Positions 11,302 to 22,937 of a DNA stretch of 64,000 nucleotides are shown one piece after another. Position 1 is the first letter of the stretch. Each line of letters opens with the position of its first letter. The stretch covers positions 83,085,160 to 83,149,159 of the forward strand of contig JBANSL010000005.1 of the NCBI GenBank assembly GCA_037127255.1, read 5' to 3'. Made by a program: the position numbers and the translations under genes. The DNA is from Persicaria tinctoria (Eukaryota > Streptophyta > Magnoliopsida > Caryophyllales > Polygonaceae). Below the pieces are notes generated by a model that saw nothing but the letters and a program-made list of their open reading frames with translations, was not told the DNA's origin and did not search any database.

Positions 11302-12161
11302 TAAATTCACAAATTTCACCCCATTCCAAACCCTCTTTCAAACCCCCTCAATTTTAAACAGCAACCATATGAAAAAACACACAATTTGAAAAATCTGCGT
11401 ACAAGGGTATCACAAAACCCCTATGACAGAAAACACAAATGGGGATTGCAAGGGGGTAGAAACAAAGAACTCGTGAGCTGACAAACTGAAGCCGCCAAAG
11501 AATCACTTAGTAACAGAGCCCAAAAATGGTTCTGAGCAAAGAAAACGGTGGGAGTGAAATTAGGGCATGTCTAATTTGGGGGAAACCTTGATACATCATC
11601 ATCTGATGATTACCCATTTAATTTTGCCCGTTTTATCCCAGGTCAATTGGGGAATGAAATCGGCTAATACATCAAAGACTAAGTTTTTATCTAGAACAGT
11701 GATATACTAATCCTTAATCCGAGCTGTAAAATTAACTACAGGATGATTAGCGGACGGAAACGGAGAAAGAAAGTGGGGAAATGTCAAATGGGGAAGGAGT
11801 AATTCAAGGAAGGAGTAGTGGCAAGATTTTACCTGAACGAGGTGAGGTCAAATTTGCAATGGATGCTTTGTCTTTGTGAGTCCCCGAATAAGGAAGGAAC
11901 CCACAAATAGTATGTACAATTTTGGCGAGTTATGCAATTGCTAATAATATTTCAAGATTTGAAAAAAAAATACATTTCCAAAGTTATAATCCTGTAATGT
12001 TTTTTTTTCCATCTTTGTAAAAAAAATGTAGGGTGGTTCAATTGGGATGAGTGGATGACCCATTCGATATTTATGGAACGGGTTAATTAATATATGCGAT
12101 TTGAATAAAAAAATTCAATTTAAAACATTCGGTGTTTATAGGATATAGATAGGGTTATGAC
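11302..12161. other. 5' region of the ARID gene and intergenic DNA
   Basis: No separate gene is seen. The part nearest 11302 probably holds the 5' leader and promoter of the minus-strand ARID gene. I could not fix a TATA box with confidence. Confidence 0.4.
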
Positions 12162-13113
12162 TAGACCTGTCAATCGGATCATTTGGATCGGGTCATTTTA
12201 GGTTTTGGGTAAAACGGATTTCGGGTAGAACGGATCTCGGGTTAACTCGAACCCGGGTTTAACCCGAAACTAGGTCAAATCGGATCAATTTCAGGCTTGT
12301 TAATTTTTTTATTTTTTAATAAAAAAATCGTATTTGGATGACTTTATAATAATTTTAAAATTAAATTTAAAGATGTGATTAATAAGTTTTTTTTTGGGGG
12401 GGGAGGGCTATATACTTATTAGAAGATGTCATCTAAAACTCGAACGTTTGTAATTATATACTATCACCGATCTAAAATATTTGATTTTTACGATTACTTA
12501 TTATTTTTAATAAAATTTAAAACTCTATATAATATCAAAGTTTTAATTAACTTTTTGAAATTATTTCATACACATTAATCACATTAGTAATGACTAATGA
12601 GTATAAAGAGGTTCTCAAAAAAATGAGTATAAAGAGTTATATATTTTAGCTTTTTAAAAACATGTTGAAAAATAAAAAATCAAATATTACCGATCGGATG
12701 GAGTAAGATGCAATACAAATATATATAAAAGTTAATTTGAAAAAAAAAGATCGAGTGTTTGTAATTATAAAATATAATAAATCGGAATCTCCATGAATAA
12801 TTTTAACAATATACAATTATAAATTAATTAATTTTAATAATACTCCGTATATTAATTGCTAAACTTAACCTAACATGAATTTGAGATTTTCTTGGCTTTT
12901 TATTAATTTGAGATTTTCAGGTAAAATTAATTCATTTAACAAATCGGGCGGGTCAGTCGGGTCACCGGGTTGAAACGCATTTAACCCGAAAAAATACCGA
13001 TTTTTCGGGTTTGGGTCCAAAAAATTTCCCAAGTCAAATTTTTCGAGTCTTGACCCCAAAAATCCAGGCGTTCAGGCCGAGTTTTCGAGTTGGGTTACGT
13101 TTTGACAGGTTTA
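12162..13113. mobile_element. hAT-type MITE, family 1, copy B (long, with insert)
   Basis: Begins TAGACCTGTCAATCGG and ends TTTGACAGGTTTA, matching the family ends at 498-906 and 31594-31996. The outer parts carry the same CGGGT-rich sequence. The core is longer than in the other copies by roughly 540 bp of AT-rich DNA (about 12340-12860), probably a nested insertion. The flanks (GTTATGAC and GGCATATC) agree only in part, so this copy is old or rearranged. Confidence 0.7.
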
Positions 13114-14580
13114 GGCATATCACAGGACTCCTTTCTCCTTTCTCCTCTCGCTCGCTCGCTCGCTCGCTGCTTCGCTTCTCCTAGGCGTATGGTTTCACTG
13201 CTTCTTTTGTGCTTCTGGCTACTTCATATGTACTACTACTTCTGCTCGCTGCTTGGCTTCATTTCCCATGTCGACTTGCCCCTCTTCTCCTCAATTCAGA
13301 TCTAGGGTTTCCGTGTCGACTTGCTGCTTCGCTTCGTTTCCCTTTTCTGTGCGGCTGGTCCATTGGGTTCCTTGTCGACTTGCCCCTTTTTACTCTTTTG
13401 CTTCTTTTGTGCTGTGATGTGTGTTAGATTCATGGATGGGATGGAATCAATGTTTGAGTGAGATTTTTGTTCAATTTTGGATGTTTGATTCTTCAAGCCC
13501 AAACAACTCCTAATTGAAACCCGTTTACCCATATCTCAATTTGCTGGCTTTTCGGATTTTCAAATAACTCAATAGGCTTGCATCCATGGTGGATGTTCGA
13601 TTCTTCCAACTCAATTAGAGATCATGATTCACTCAAAAAAAATAGGGATTAGGAGAATTTTATTTTATTTTTTCCAAATCTCATATCAATCTGATTTCTC
13701 ATATCTAGGTCCAAACAACCTATATAACATATCAGATTCATACCCATATCTCATACACATAACTTGATACCAATATTCGATACCCATATCTGATATCTTA
13801 TATTCGTATACCCTTTCCAAACAACCCCTAAAATCATCACTCAAGATTAAAAAAAGGGACATTTTGCAAAATAGCCACGAAAATGGACTAATTTTGCGAA
13901 ATATCCGTATTTTGGGACATTTTTGCAAAATGTCCTAAATAAAACCCCCGTCCCTTTGTTTCCTTTCTCTCTCCTCCGACCTATCTCTCTCCCCGCGCTC
14001 TTTGTTTCTCTGGATGACGATTGTGAGTGAGGGCGAGATCTATGGCTTCGGCGCCGGATCTGAAGCAATTCCGTCAATCTTCCTCCTTTCCTCCTTGTCA
14101 CTGCCGCAGCCGCTCCGCCTCGCGCCGCCTCGCACCCTCCCCCGGCCAGATTTGAAGTCGGAGCGCCGCCTCGCACCTTATGTCCAATTGATTCTGAAAT
14201 GGAATTCGATTAATTGATTCCAGATCTGAATTCCAAATCTGGAATTCGATTAATTGATTCTGAGAGCGAGAATGCCGGAGCGACGGGAGGAGAGGCGTGA
14301 GCGTCGGCGACCGAGAGTGCTCGAGATGGAGATCGAGAGCGCCGGAGAGCGAGAATGCCGGAGCGAAGTCGAGCAACGGCCAAGCGAGGTCGACCGAGCC
14401 GGAGGCGGAGCCGGAGGCCGGCGGCGGTGGCGTCGAGCGTGGAGCGGGGTTCCTCTTCGCAAAAATCTGAGGAAGAAGAAAGACTTTTGACTAAATTACA
14501 AAAATCACCCTACAAATATGAGAAATTAAAAAAATTATCTATATTTTATTATGTGATCCATAATCTATATTTTTATTTTT
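13114..14580. other. Mixed region with GC-rich, gene-like but non-coding islands
   Basis: Includes a (CTCG)n stretch near 13145-13168, a transcript-leader-like AGATCTAGGGTTTCC at about 13300, and a sequence with ATTTTGCAAAAT motifs at 13855-13940 that resembles termini of some Mutator-like elements. A GC-rich island follows at about 13950-14470. Short frames exist on both strands, but none shows a recognisable domain. I make no gene call. Confidence 0.4.
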
Positions 14581-14582
14581 AT

Positions 14583-16665
14583 TTTTGCACAACAAAATGT
14601 TATATTTGCACAACATACGATTATATTTGCACAATTTACGGTTTATATTTGCACGACAAAATGTTAAAAAAATAAAAAATAAAAGTAGACTTGCTTCAAT
14701 TTATTCTGAATCGTTTACAATTTATTGAGAAAGTATGAAATTATATTGAGATAAAATAAGATCATGTTGAGAATAAATTCACAAGTCCCGATTGTCGTGC
14801 AACTCTTAAAACAAAGTCGTGCAATCCTTACAACAGAGCCGTGCAACTCTTAAACACAAGGGTCGTACAACTCTTAAAAACAAAGTCGTGCAATCCTTAC
14901 AACAGAGCCATGCAACTCTTAAACACAAGAGTCGTACAACTCTTAAAATCGAGTCGTGCAACTCTTAAAACTGAGTCATGCAACTCTTAAAACAGAGGCG
15001 TGCAACTCTTAAAACAGAGGCGTGCAACTCTTAAAACAAGAGTCGTGCAACTCTTACAACAGAGTCGTGCAACTATTAAAACAAGAGTCGTGCAACTCTT
15101 ACAACAGAGTCGTGCAACTCTTGCAACATAGTCGTGCAACTCTTCCAACATAGTCGTGCAACTCTTACAACAGAGTCGTGCAATTCTTAAAATAATATTG
15201 ACAGAAAATAAAATCATGTTGAGAACAATTTCACAAATATCGATCGTTTTGCAAAAAATAACCTATTGTTGAGCAAAAATAAGAGTCGTGCAACTGTTAC
15301 AATAGAGTCGTGCGACTATTAAAACAGATTCATGCAACTCTTAAAACATGGTCGTGCAACTCTTAAAACAGAGTCGTGCAACTCTTGCAACATAGTCGTG
15401 CAACTCTTACAACATAGTCGTGCAACTCTTACAACATAGTCGTGCAATTCTTAAAATAATATTGAGAGAACATAAAATCATGTTGAGAACAATTTCAGAA
15501 ATCTCGATTGTTTTGCAAAAAATAACCTATTGTTGAGCAAAAATAAGAATAAGTTGTGTAAATATAAGAGGACGTTGTGCAAATATAATCATAAGTTGTG
15601 CAAATATGACCCTAGTCTAGTTTTTATTTATTTTATTTTTTTAACTTTTTATCGTGCAAATATAAGAGTACTTTGTGTAAATATAACCATAAATTGTGTA
15701 AATATAATCCAAGTCTAGTTTAGAGTTGCACTTTTTTCCGTGTCAGCACTTTTTTTCCCATGTCAGCACTTTTTTTAGAGTTGCTCAAGCATGGATAACA
15801 ATTTCACAAAGAATCGAAGAAGCACATGACAAATGAATCTTAAGCCGATCAAATGATGTTGAACAATTCCATCAAGTCTGGACAACAATTTCACAAATAT
15901 GATCCAAATCTAGTTTTTTTTTCTACATGGATAACAAATTTTTTTTACTTTATAATATTATTCGTGCGCATTTTATTCTAATTTGTGCACTTTTTATTCT
16001 ATTTGTGTCAGCACTTTTTTCAAATATTTTTTTTTTCACGTCAGCACTTTTTTAAAATAAGATCATGTTGAGAATAAATTCACAAGTCTCGATTGTCGTG
16101 CAAATCTTAAAACAGAGTCGTGCAACTCTTACAACAGAGTCGTGCAACTCTTAAAACAGAGTCGTGCAACTCTAAAATTTCATAGTGTTATTCATGAAAT
16201 TTATAGTTTTATTCATACAAACTAAAATCTAATTTGATTCTTCTTAAACTAAAAATCTAATTTGGGCACATTATAATAGTATTCTTGCACTTTTTAATCT
16301 AATTTGATTCTTAAACTGTATTTTAAAGTTGCACAACCGTAGTTTAGAGTTGCACAACTGTAGTGTCAGCATCTTTTTCTATTTTGTTAATCAGAGAAAA
16401 CAACTAGTGTCAACGATGTTTGCAATTTTAGTGATGAAAATGTATTGATCAATTTTATTTCTTTATAACTCTGTCAGCACTAAAATTGCAAACACCGCAC
16501 CCTTAATTTCTAAAAAGATGCTCTATTCACTTTGGTTCATGAATTGTATCCTCTATTCACTTTGGTTCATGCAAATTAACCTATAAAGGTAGAGAGACAC
16601 ATGAACTATTAAAACAGAGTCGTGCAACTCTTAATACAGAGTCGTGCAACTCTTAAAACAAGACT
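14583..16665. repeat. Higher-order minisatellite: leader blocks plus 22-bp arrays
   Basis: About thirty copies of a 22-base unit close to GTCGTGCAACTCTTAAAACA occur in four clusters: about 14793-15190, 15285-15452, 16095-16175 and 16615-16660. Three clusters are preceded by related leader sequence containing ATCATGTTGAGAA and TCACAA (14745-14798, 15190-15285, 16050-16096); a fourth leader, at 15453-15548, precedes a different array. A second unit (TTGTGCAAATATAA) forms short arrays at about 15548-15725, and its inverse (TTATATTTGCACAAC) lies at 14583-14660. No spacers, transposase or ORF of substance is present. One possibility is the subterminal repeat region of a large DNA transposon. Confidence 0.8.
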
Positions 16666-17350
16666 TGATTGTTATGAAACAAGACTTGATTGATTATGAA
16701 TGAATGTCTCATTACAAGGGCCGACCTTATATACCATGTCCTAACATCAACTCATCTACTTTTTTTTTTCTCTTTTTACCAATGTGATTATCTTTAAAAG
16801 CCTCAAGGCTCAGTAATAAACTTTTACTCTTTACTACTGTGTTTCAATTCAGTTTCCTGTTTTTCTTCCATTGTAATATCGATTAGTTTGCTATCAATAA
16901 AATGTGAGATATTTGTTTCATCCCGTCACCTGTTTACTTTTGCCTCCATTTCACCTGTCCACTTTCTTCTTTAAATATACAAAGACGAGACTCAATATTT
17001 TAAGCATCTGATTAATGTCTAGTTGAGATACAGGTCCACGGGGAACATGAAAAATTCATTACAAAAATACAGAGACGAACATCGATGTATCCTATAACCC
17101 TAACAAGCATCCAGGAAGCAGTTAGTTTCAAACAAACATGACCGCAGGCCTCCGTGTATAGCATTGAGGCCATTGTGTGAATTCACTCACATACACAATC
17201 AGAGCAAGAAACCGGTTGATGTATATATCCTTTACCAAAATGTCCTAGAATTTACCATTTTTCTGGATCCAGAATCTTACTAGTACAGACATTCTTACAG
17301 CGGAAGATGTTGAGCAACGCAACGCAGCTGGAACCTGCAGTCAGCTTTGC

Positions 17351-17716
17351 CTAATGAGCAGACTCAACACGAGGTAGCAATGGCATAAGCTGTCCACTGA
17401 AAAGGTCACCCAGTGCGACACGGACATCCATCTGAACAGTTAAAGAATGTATGAGAATAACACAGATAATATATTGAACAATAAAAGTTCATCATCAAAA
17501 GCTTGGGGCTAAGAAAACTTATCCACAGTACTAAGGATATGAACTCTTATTTTCTTTATGCATAAAATAGAAGAAGAGAATATGTGAATAGGACAAAATA
17601 AGGTGAAGAAAGACGATTACCTGGTCACAGCATACAAGTTTGGTGATCAATGGGTAGAACTCTCTCAGATGTTTTCTTAATACATGGTTGTTCATCGAGG
17701 ACATGCCTCTTATAAC
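17351..17716 (-). pseudogene. C-terminal exons of a BIG-type ARF-GEF
   Basis: Two minus-strand exons with good splice signals: 17716-17621 (after TTTTTAG, before GTAATC) and 17431-17351, ending in TAG. They encode [20 protein letters not shown], then [12 protein letters not shown] joined in frame to MDVRVALGDLFSGQLMPLLP and RVESAH. This resembles the extreme C-terminus of plant BIG (Sec7-domain) ARF guanine-nucleotide exchange factors. Those proteins are about 1700 aa, and neither the Sec7 domain nor the HDS repeats are found upstream. I therefore read it as a truncated fragment, possibly part of a chimeric transcript. Confidence 0.55.
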
Positions 17717-17929
17717 CTAAAAACCACAAGGAAAATTCAATAGACTACAAAACCATTCCAAAATGGCGGTGAACAAACATTCCAAAATGAAACAAAACCA
17801 CCTGTTTCGATTTGAATTAGAAACGTGAGTGCTAATATTATCGATCTTAAGTAGGAATATTTTCAAATGAGAACTTGCTTTTGAGATATTCTCCAGAAGT
17901 TGCAAAGGAGTGAAGCAAATGGCCCTAAC

Positions 17930-19830
17930 TAACCGTGAAGAAGAAACGTCCCTCTGGCCCTGGTTCGTCGTCCTCGCGTCGCTCTTGTAGATGCGATTTA
18001 CAGATCCAATGGCTCAACCAGAAGTTGGCACTCAGCTGCAAACTTTTTGACCCTTTGAAGCGCTTCGGTCTCTCCTCCCTTCATGGAGGCAGTAGCAACA
18101 TGCTTCCCGTCCTATATAGAGCAGATTTTCGCCAAATATAAGTTAACTTCCTCACCCTTAAAACTCCATCCTCCACTGAATATACTATGACTACGCAGAA
18201 ATTAGTCAAATTACAATATATGATCTCCATAACTGAAGGATAAAGAATTTAAGTCCCCAGTAATCCACCAAACACCGGGAACTACACATATAAAACATAT
18301 ATGCAGCCTCTCCATCCTCACCAAGCTTTTCACTTACACATAAACTAGTTTCAGGTATCCTAAAATCTCTAAAGATGCAAACTTCAAACTGGAAAAAGAC
18401 AGAAATTGAACCTGATGCACCTACGTTTATCTACACATGCTATGATCAATCAATGAAAAAGAACCTTTCTTTCTCTGAGGAATGCACTTCCATCACTATG
18501 TAGTACACAAATGCATCTTCTCACATTCAAATTCTATCATAAACCCAACCATAAACCTCAAACAGATATGATTATGCAGTATCAGGACAATCTGAAATGC
18601 CCAAAATGAGAACAAATCGAAAATGTAGATCAAAAGAGCAGCAAACCTGAGACATGGAGGCAGTAGGGTTAACACCCAAAGCAGACAAAGATGGGATCTC
18701 CCCAGGCTCAACATCGCCCCTTGATCAGATTTCCTTGTCAAAACCTTGGCACAAACACATTCAGCTGAAATCAAAAGAAACATCATATAATAAATGCAAT
18801 CATTTGGCGAGCATTGCTGACAACAAGCCCTTACAGTGAGGCATATTATCATAGAAGAAGTAGTAACTCACTTTGCATTTTAGAAAGCATCCTCATAAGA
18901 TTCATTAAGATGTAACTGTTGGCCTATTCATCTTTAGGAGCACCAAAACTTTGCTCAATCATTTGTCCATTTTCATTTTCACAACCACACTAAATTCACA
19001 CAACACTGCAATTGCAGACATGGACCTTATAAGTGTTTCTAATCTTCAGAGACAATTCGCTGGTATAAACATGGAAACCCATACACATTCACAAATAATG
19101 CTACGGAAAACACAGAGAACACGAATCTTAGCAGAGCATTGCATACAGAAGAACTAAGATGCATTTTCGCTCTTTCTGTCTCTCTGAAACTCTTGAGAAA
19201 GATCACTACTTACAGATTCACTACTGCTCTACACATAAGCTCACCAACAACTCGATAATCAAGCAAACAGCAAACGTTTCAGCATATACAAATAAAACAT
19301 CAGTGATCAAGGAAGAAAGTAGATACCTCGATTTCAGAATCCAGATCTGGAAAACGGAGGGAGGCGGAGCCACCGGTTTCGCAGCTGTCCAGTGGGCGGA
19401 ACGGGGAGAAGCAACCACCAATTTCATAGAAATTCAACCAAGGCATAAGCAGTCAAACACCAATTTCGTTGCTCCGCTCGGTGGCGCCATTGCTCGCTCC
19501 GGCCTCCGGCGCTGGCTCCCTCCCCCGCTCCTTCCGCCGCTGGCTCCCTCCCTCGCTCGCACCGCCGCTGGCTCCCTCCCTCGCTCGCACCGCCGCTCGC
19601 TCCCTCCCTCGCTCGCACCGCCGCTCGCTCGCCACCGCCTCCGGCGCTTCCTCACTCCCTCGATCTCGCCAACAGACAGCGGCTCCGGCACCAACCTCAC
19701 TGGATCTCGCCGCCATAGATCGATCAAGATCTCGCCTCCAAAATCGCCTTCAATCGGGAGCGGAGAGAGAGATTGGAGAGAGAGACGATGGAGCAACTCT
19801 CAGGGAAAAAAAATTTAAAAAAAATTGAGA
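17930..19830 (-). other. Exon-like fragments of unknown gene(s), possible chimera
   Basis: Several minus-strand segments have exon-like edges. 18111-18002 follows TATATAG and ends before GTAAATC; it reads DGKHVATASMKGGETEALQR and then VKKFAAECQLLVEPLD. A segment ending at 18647 before GTTTGC reads GEIPSLSALGVNPTASMSQ. A GC-rich segment ends near 19327 before GTATCTAC. An ATG in good context lies at about 19716 (MAARSSEVGAG). I do not recognise the family. The exon at 18111-18002 does not join in phase to the BIG-type exon at 17716, so either exons are missing or the pieces come from different genes. Confidence 0.4.
19509..19637. repeat. 28-bp GC-rich minisatellite
   Basis: About four head-to-tail copies of a 28-base unit beginning CTGGCTCCCTCCCTCGCTCG, with later copies changing GG to CG. 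All overlapping open frames here translate this repeat and are not genes. Confidence 0.85.
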
Positions 19831-19844
19831 ATTAGATATATACT

Positions 19845-21590
19845 AGTGTAATACCCGTGCCTTGAAGGCACGGGAGTTTGATCCATTTTAATTTGAACAT
19901 CATTTTATATATCTATGTATATAATACTATATTAATATATACTTGTTTGCAACAAAAATATGTATAATGTTTTTTTTTATAGTTTATAAATTAGTTGGAA
20001 AGAGATATAATACAAAATTTTAAAATGATTTAATAAGGTAAAGTAGTAATAATACTCAAACACACCACCTAATATAATTGAAATAAATATATAATTATTG
20101 TCATTAGGATAAATATAAAAAGGAAAATATAAGCTCCCATACAAAGATTAAAAAAATCAGAAGCACATTATTGTGCGAATACTTTTGAAGTTATGTAGAT
20201 ATACATAGCTTATTCATTATTTTCATTAGAAAGATGGCTAGAAAGAGAGAGAAATAAATAGTAAAAAAAGAAGTACGATGGTAAAAATAAAAAGATCCTA
20301 AAAGGTAGAAAAGTGATCTAAGAAGCTTCATCCAAGATATAAAATAAGCATTAGTAATGTTTGTAAGCCTTAAAATATTATTTATTTTTTGATAGTCATT
20401 TAAGATGCCTAAAATAAGTAAATTGTAAGAAAAAAAAACTTTTTTTTTTGCTCTAACTGATTTTTATAATTAATTTTTGAAATCGAGTATTCACAAATAG
20501 ATTATTTTTTCTATCTTCATAAAAAAAAACTTTTGCAAGCTTTAAAATATTGAAATTATAATAAGGGCATTCTAGGTTGTACAAAATAAATATAGATGTA
20601 AAATATCATTTTGAATTTTTTTCTTCAATATTTGAAGCCAAACACCCAGAAATTAATCGTAAAAGAGTGTTTATTTATTTATTCAAATTTCACATTTGCT
20701 TTTCTAAAAATTCTTCAATTTTTGTATGTAGATGTTAAAGTGGTCTTTGTTTTTTTTTTTTTTTGTATTTGCAATAGTCATTTAAGATGTTTAGAATAAA
20801 TAGAATTTCTATCTGAAAAAAATCTTAGGTTAAAAATTTAGATAGATGTCATGTAGAATGTGTAGAGTTAGTATAGATTTATTCATTTTTGATAATTATT
20901 TTTTCTACAATTTTTTAAGGATAACATGTGCAAAAATAATATCTTCTTAAAATTAATGACGTTTCGCTTCCATCTCCAAAAATATTTAAAAAAATTCAAG
21001 AAAAAAGATGTCTATACCATATAATATGTAAATTTTGAAAAGAAATATGATTTTGAGAAGCATTGATTTTTATAATTACTTTTTATTTTGACATTTGAAT
21101 TAAATATCTATCCATTTTTAATATGACTATAAATATAATATTGGAAACAAATATTTAAACTTCCCTTAATAATATCGATTAATAAGAAAATAAACTTTTG
21201 ATTAATATAAAAATAGGAAACAAATATGTTTAAAATATGAAGCGTGTATTTTAAAATTTCAACAATAATATTGACCAATAAGATAATACCATTTGAATAA
21301 AAAAATTAAGTTTAATTGTGGGCGTGACACATCAGCAAAATGCTAGCAGAATTAGTATTAATAATAGATAATAGATAATAGATAGATAATAGATAGATTT
21401 TTATTTTGACATTTGAATTAATTGTCTAAACATTTTTAATACGATTGTGATAAATATAATATGGGAAACAAATATTTAAACTTCTCTTAATAACATCGAT
21501 TAATAAGAAAAGAAACTTTTGATTAAAAAAACAACTTTAATTTACAGAGCGACACGTCAGCAAAATGCTAACAGAATTAGTAATATTAGT
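19845..21590. mobile_element. Helitron-like AT-rich region with duplicated 3' part
   Basis: Near the left end a short hairpin (CCCGTGCCTTGAAGGCACGG) follows TACTAGTGTAATA, an arrangement often seen at one end of plant Helitron-type repeats. The right part is duplicated: 21070-21360 and 21395-21590 share TTTTTATTTTGACATTTGAA, then GCAAAATGCTA and AGAATTAGTA, separated by ATAGATA repeats. No Rep/helicase is seen. The Helitron assignment is by resemblance only. Confidence 0.4.
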
Positions 21591-21593
21591 AGA

Positions 21594-21934
21594 TAGGAGC
21601 CATTTTGCAAAATTATCCAAACACGCTTCTATTTCGCAAAAACGTTCACTTAATGTGCCTATTTCGCAAATTTTTTCTTAAAAAAAAATCAGAGGAAAGA
21701 AGGAAACAAAAAAAAAGAGAATAAGGCAAAGACAATATAAACTGCAAGATAAAAAATTACCAAGGATGAAATTTGGCATTAGCAAAGAATTCACCTATAT
21801 ATATAGTAGTAATCACAACAAAATATGACATCAACAATACGGCAATACCCATAGAGTAAATATGGGCGGGCTTTTAACTGTTTTAAGGACTAATATGAGG
21901 CCCAGTATCCAATTGAAGACTACAGCCCATAACA

Positions 21935-21976
<42 letters not shown>

Positions 21977-22317
21977 TGTGAGAGTGAGAGTGAGAGTGAG
22001 TAATTTGTAGTTTGGTCTAGAATGATCAATAGGGTGATGTCGCCTTGTAACTTGCAAGGGTAATGAGCAAATGGAGTATATTTTTATCCTCTTCTTTCAA
22101 TTTGTGAGAGGCCTCAGCCAGGTGATGCACGAGGAATTCTGACGACTCCGAAGACGTAAAGGACATGATAAAGCTGTCGTTCGATGGTAATTTACAAGAC
22201 AACATAACATTTTTCTAAAATAAAAAGACATTGGTATATCCATGCCAAATACCCTATAAATTTAATACACAAATATTTCTGCCGTTCGAGTAGAGTATTC
22301 CCTACCCGAATTCTTAA
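21594..22317. other. Intergenic, AT microsatellite and TE-end-like motif
   Basis: 21594-21680 resembles a Mutator-like terminus (GCCATTTTGCAAAATTATCC). A (TA)n tract at about 21945-21973 is followed by GAGAGTGAGAGTGAG. No gene is seen. Confidence 0.4.
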
Positions 22318-22928
22318 GGAAAAATGGACAAAAATAATACGAACTTTAAAATTGACCGTTTTATATACGAACTATCGCCCTATTAACCGAAAATAATACA
22401 TATTTGTATTCTGGCGATGTGGCATTCCCTCGGGTTATAAAAGGGGGTGTTACACACGTCACTAAACTTGTAAGTTATGTCATGTCATAAATTTATTTTT
22501 CAGTTTTTTTAAAAAAAGAAAAATTAAACAAATAGGAAAATGGATACCGTACCTTTTGAAACAATGGAATCGAGGGTGGACGTCTTCACTTTCTTCTCAA
22601 TGTTATCTGCTCGTTCTCTCCTCCATTGTTTCGAAAGGTACGGTAGCTATTTGTCTATTTGTTTAATTTTTCTTTTTAAAAAAAAAAACTGAAAAATAAA
22701 TTTATGACATGGCATAACTTACAAGTTTGGTGACGTGGCAAAAATTTATGTCATGTATGTTTTTTGGTGTCCACGTGACGTATTTGGTCGGAAAGTTCAC
22801 CGGAATACACATATGTATTATTTTCGGTTAATAGGGCGATAGTTCGTATATGAAACGGTCAATTTCAAAGTTTTCGTATTATTTTTTGCCAAAAGTTGAT
22901 ACTTGGTATTATTTTTGTCCATTTTTCC
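22318..22928. mobile_element. Long-TIR Mutator-like fold-back element 1
   Basis: Starts GGAAAAATGGACAAAAATAA and ends with the inverse. The arms of roughly 200-290 bp mirror each other (for example CTATCGCCCTATTAACCG against CGGTTAATAGGGCGATAG). The 9-bp duplication AATTCTTAA flanks it exactly (22309-22317 and 22929-22937). A 9-bp TSD and long arms fit non-autonomous Mutator-like elements. Only a short unique centre (about 22560-22625) remains, with no coding sequence. Confidence 0.85.
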
Positions 22929-22937
22929 AATTCTTAA

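Noticed and set aside
11302..11319. N-terminal extension of the ARID protein
   Set aside because: The extension would start at GTG. The first ATG in frame is at 11301 and gives a natural N-terminus.
14987..15217. 76-residue open frame on the minus strand rich in Cys and Thr
   Set aside because: It is a translation of the 22-bp repeat array, with no start context and no independent signal.
14793..15452. CRISPR-like look of repeated 22-base units
   Set aside because: Units are directly adjacent with no unique spacers, and the DNA is a plant nuclear sequence.
19159..19828. Long plus- and minus-strand frames (up to 219 residues) over the GC-rich block
   Set aside because: They are generated by the 28-bp minisatellite and low-complexity Arg/Ser/Ala-rich translation on several frames at once; no domain is visible.
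13855..21680. One 7.8-kb composite transposon bounded by ATTTTGCAAAAT motifs
   Set aside because: The two motifs stand in the same orientation, not inverted, and no matching TSD was found.
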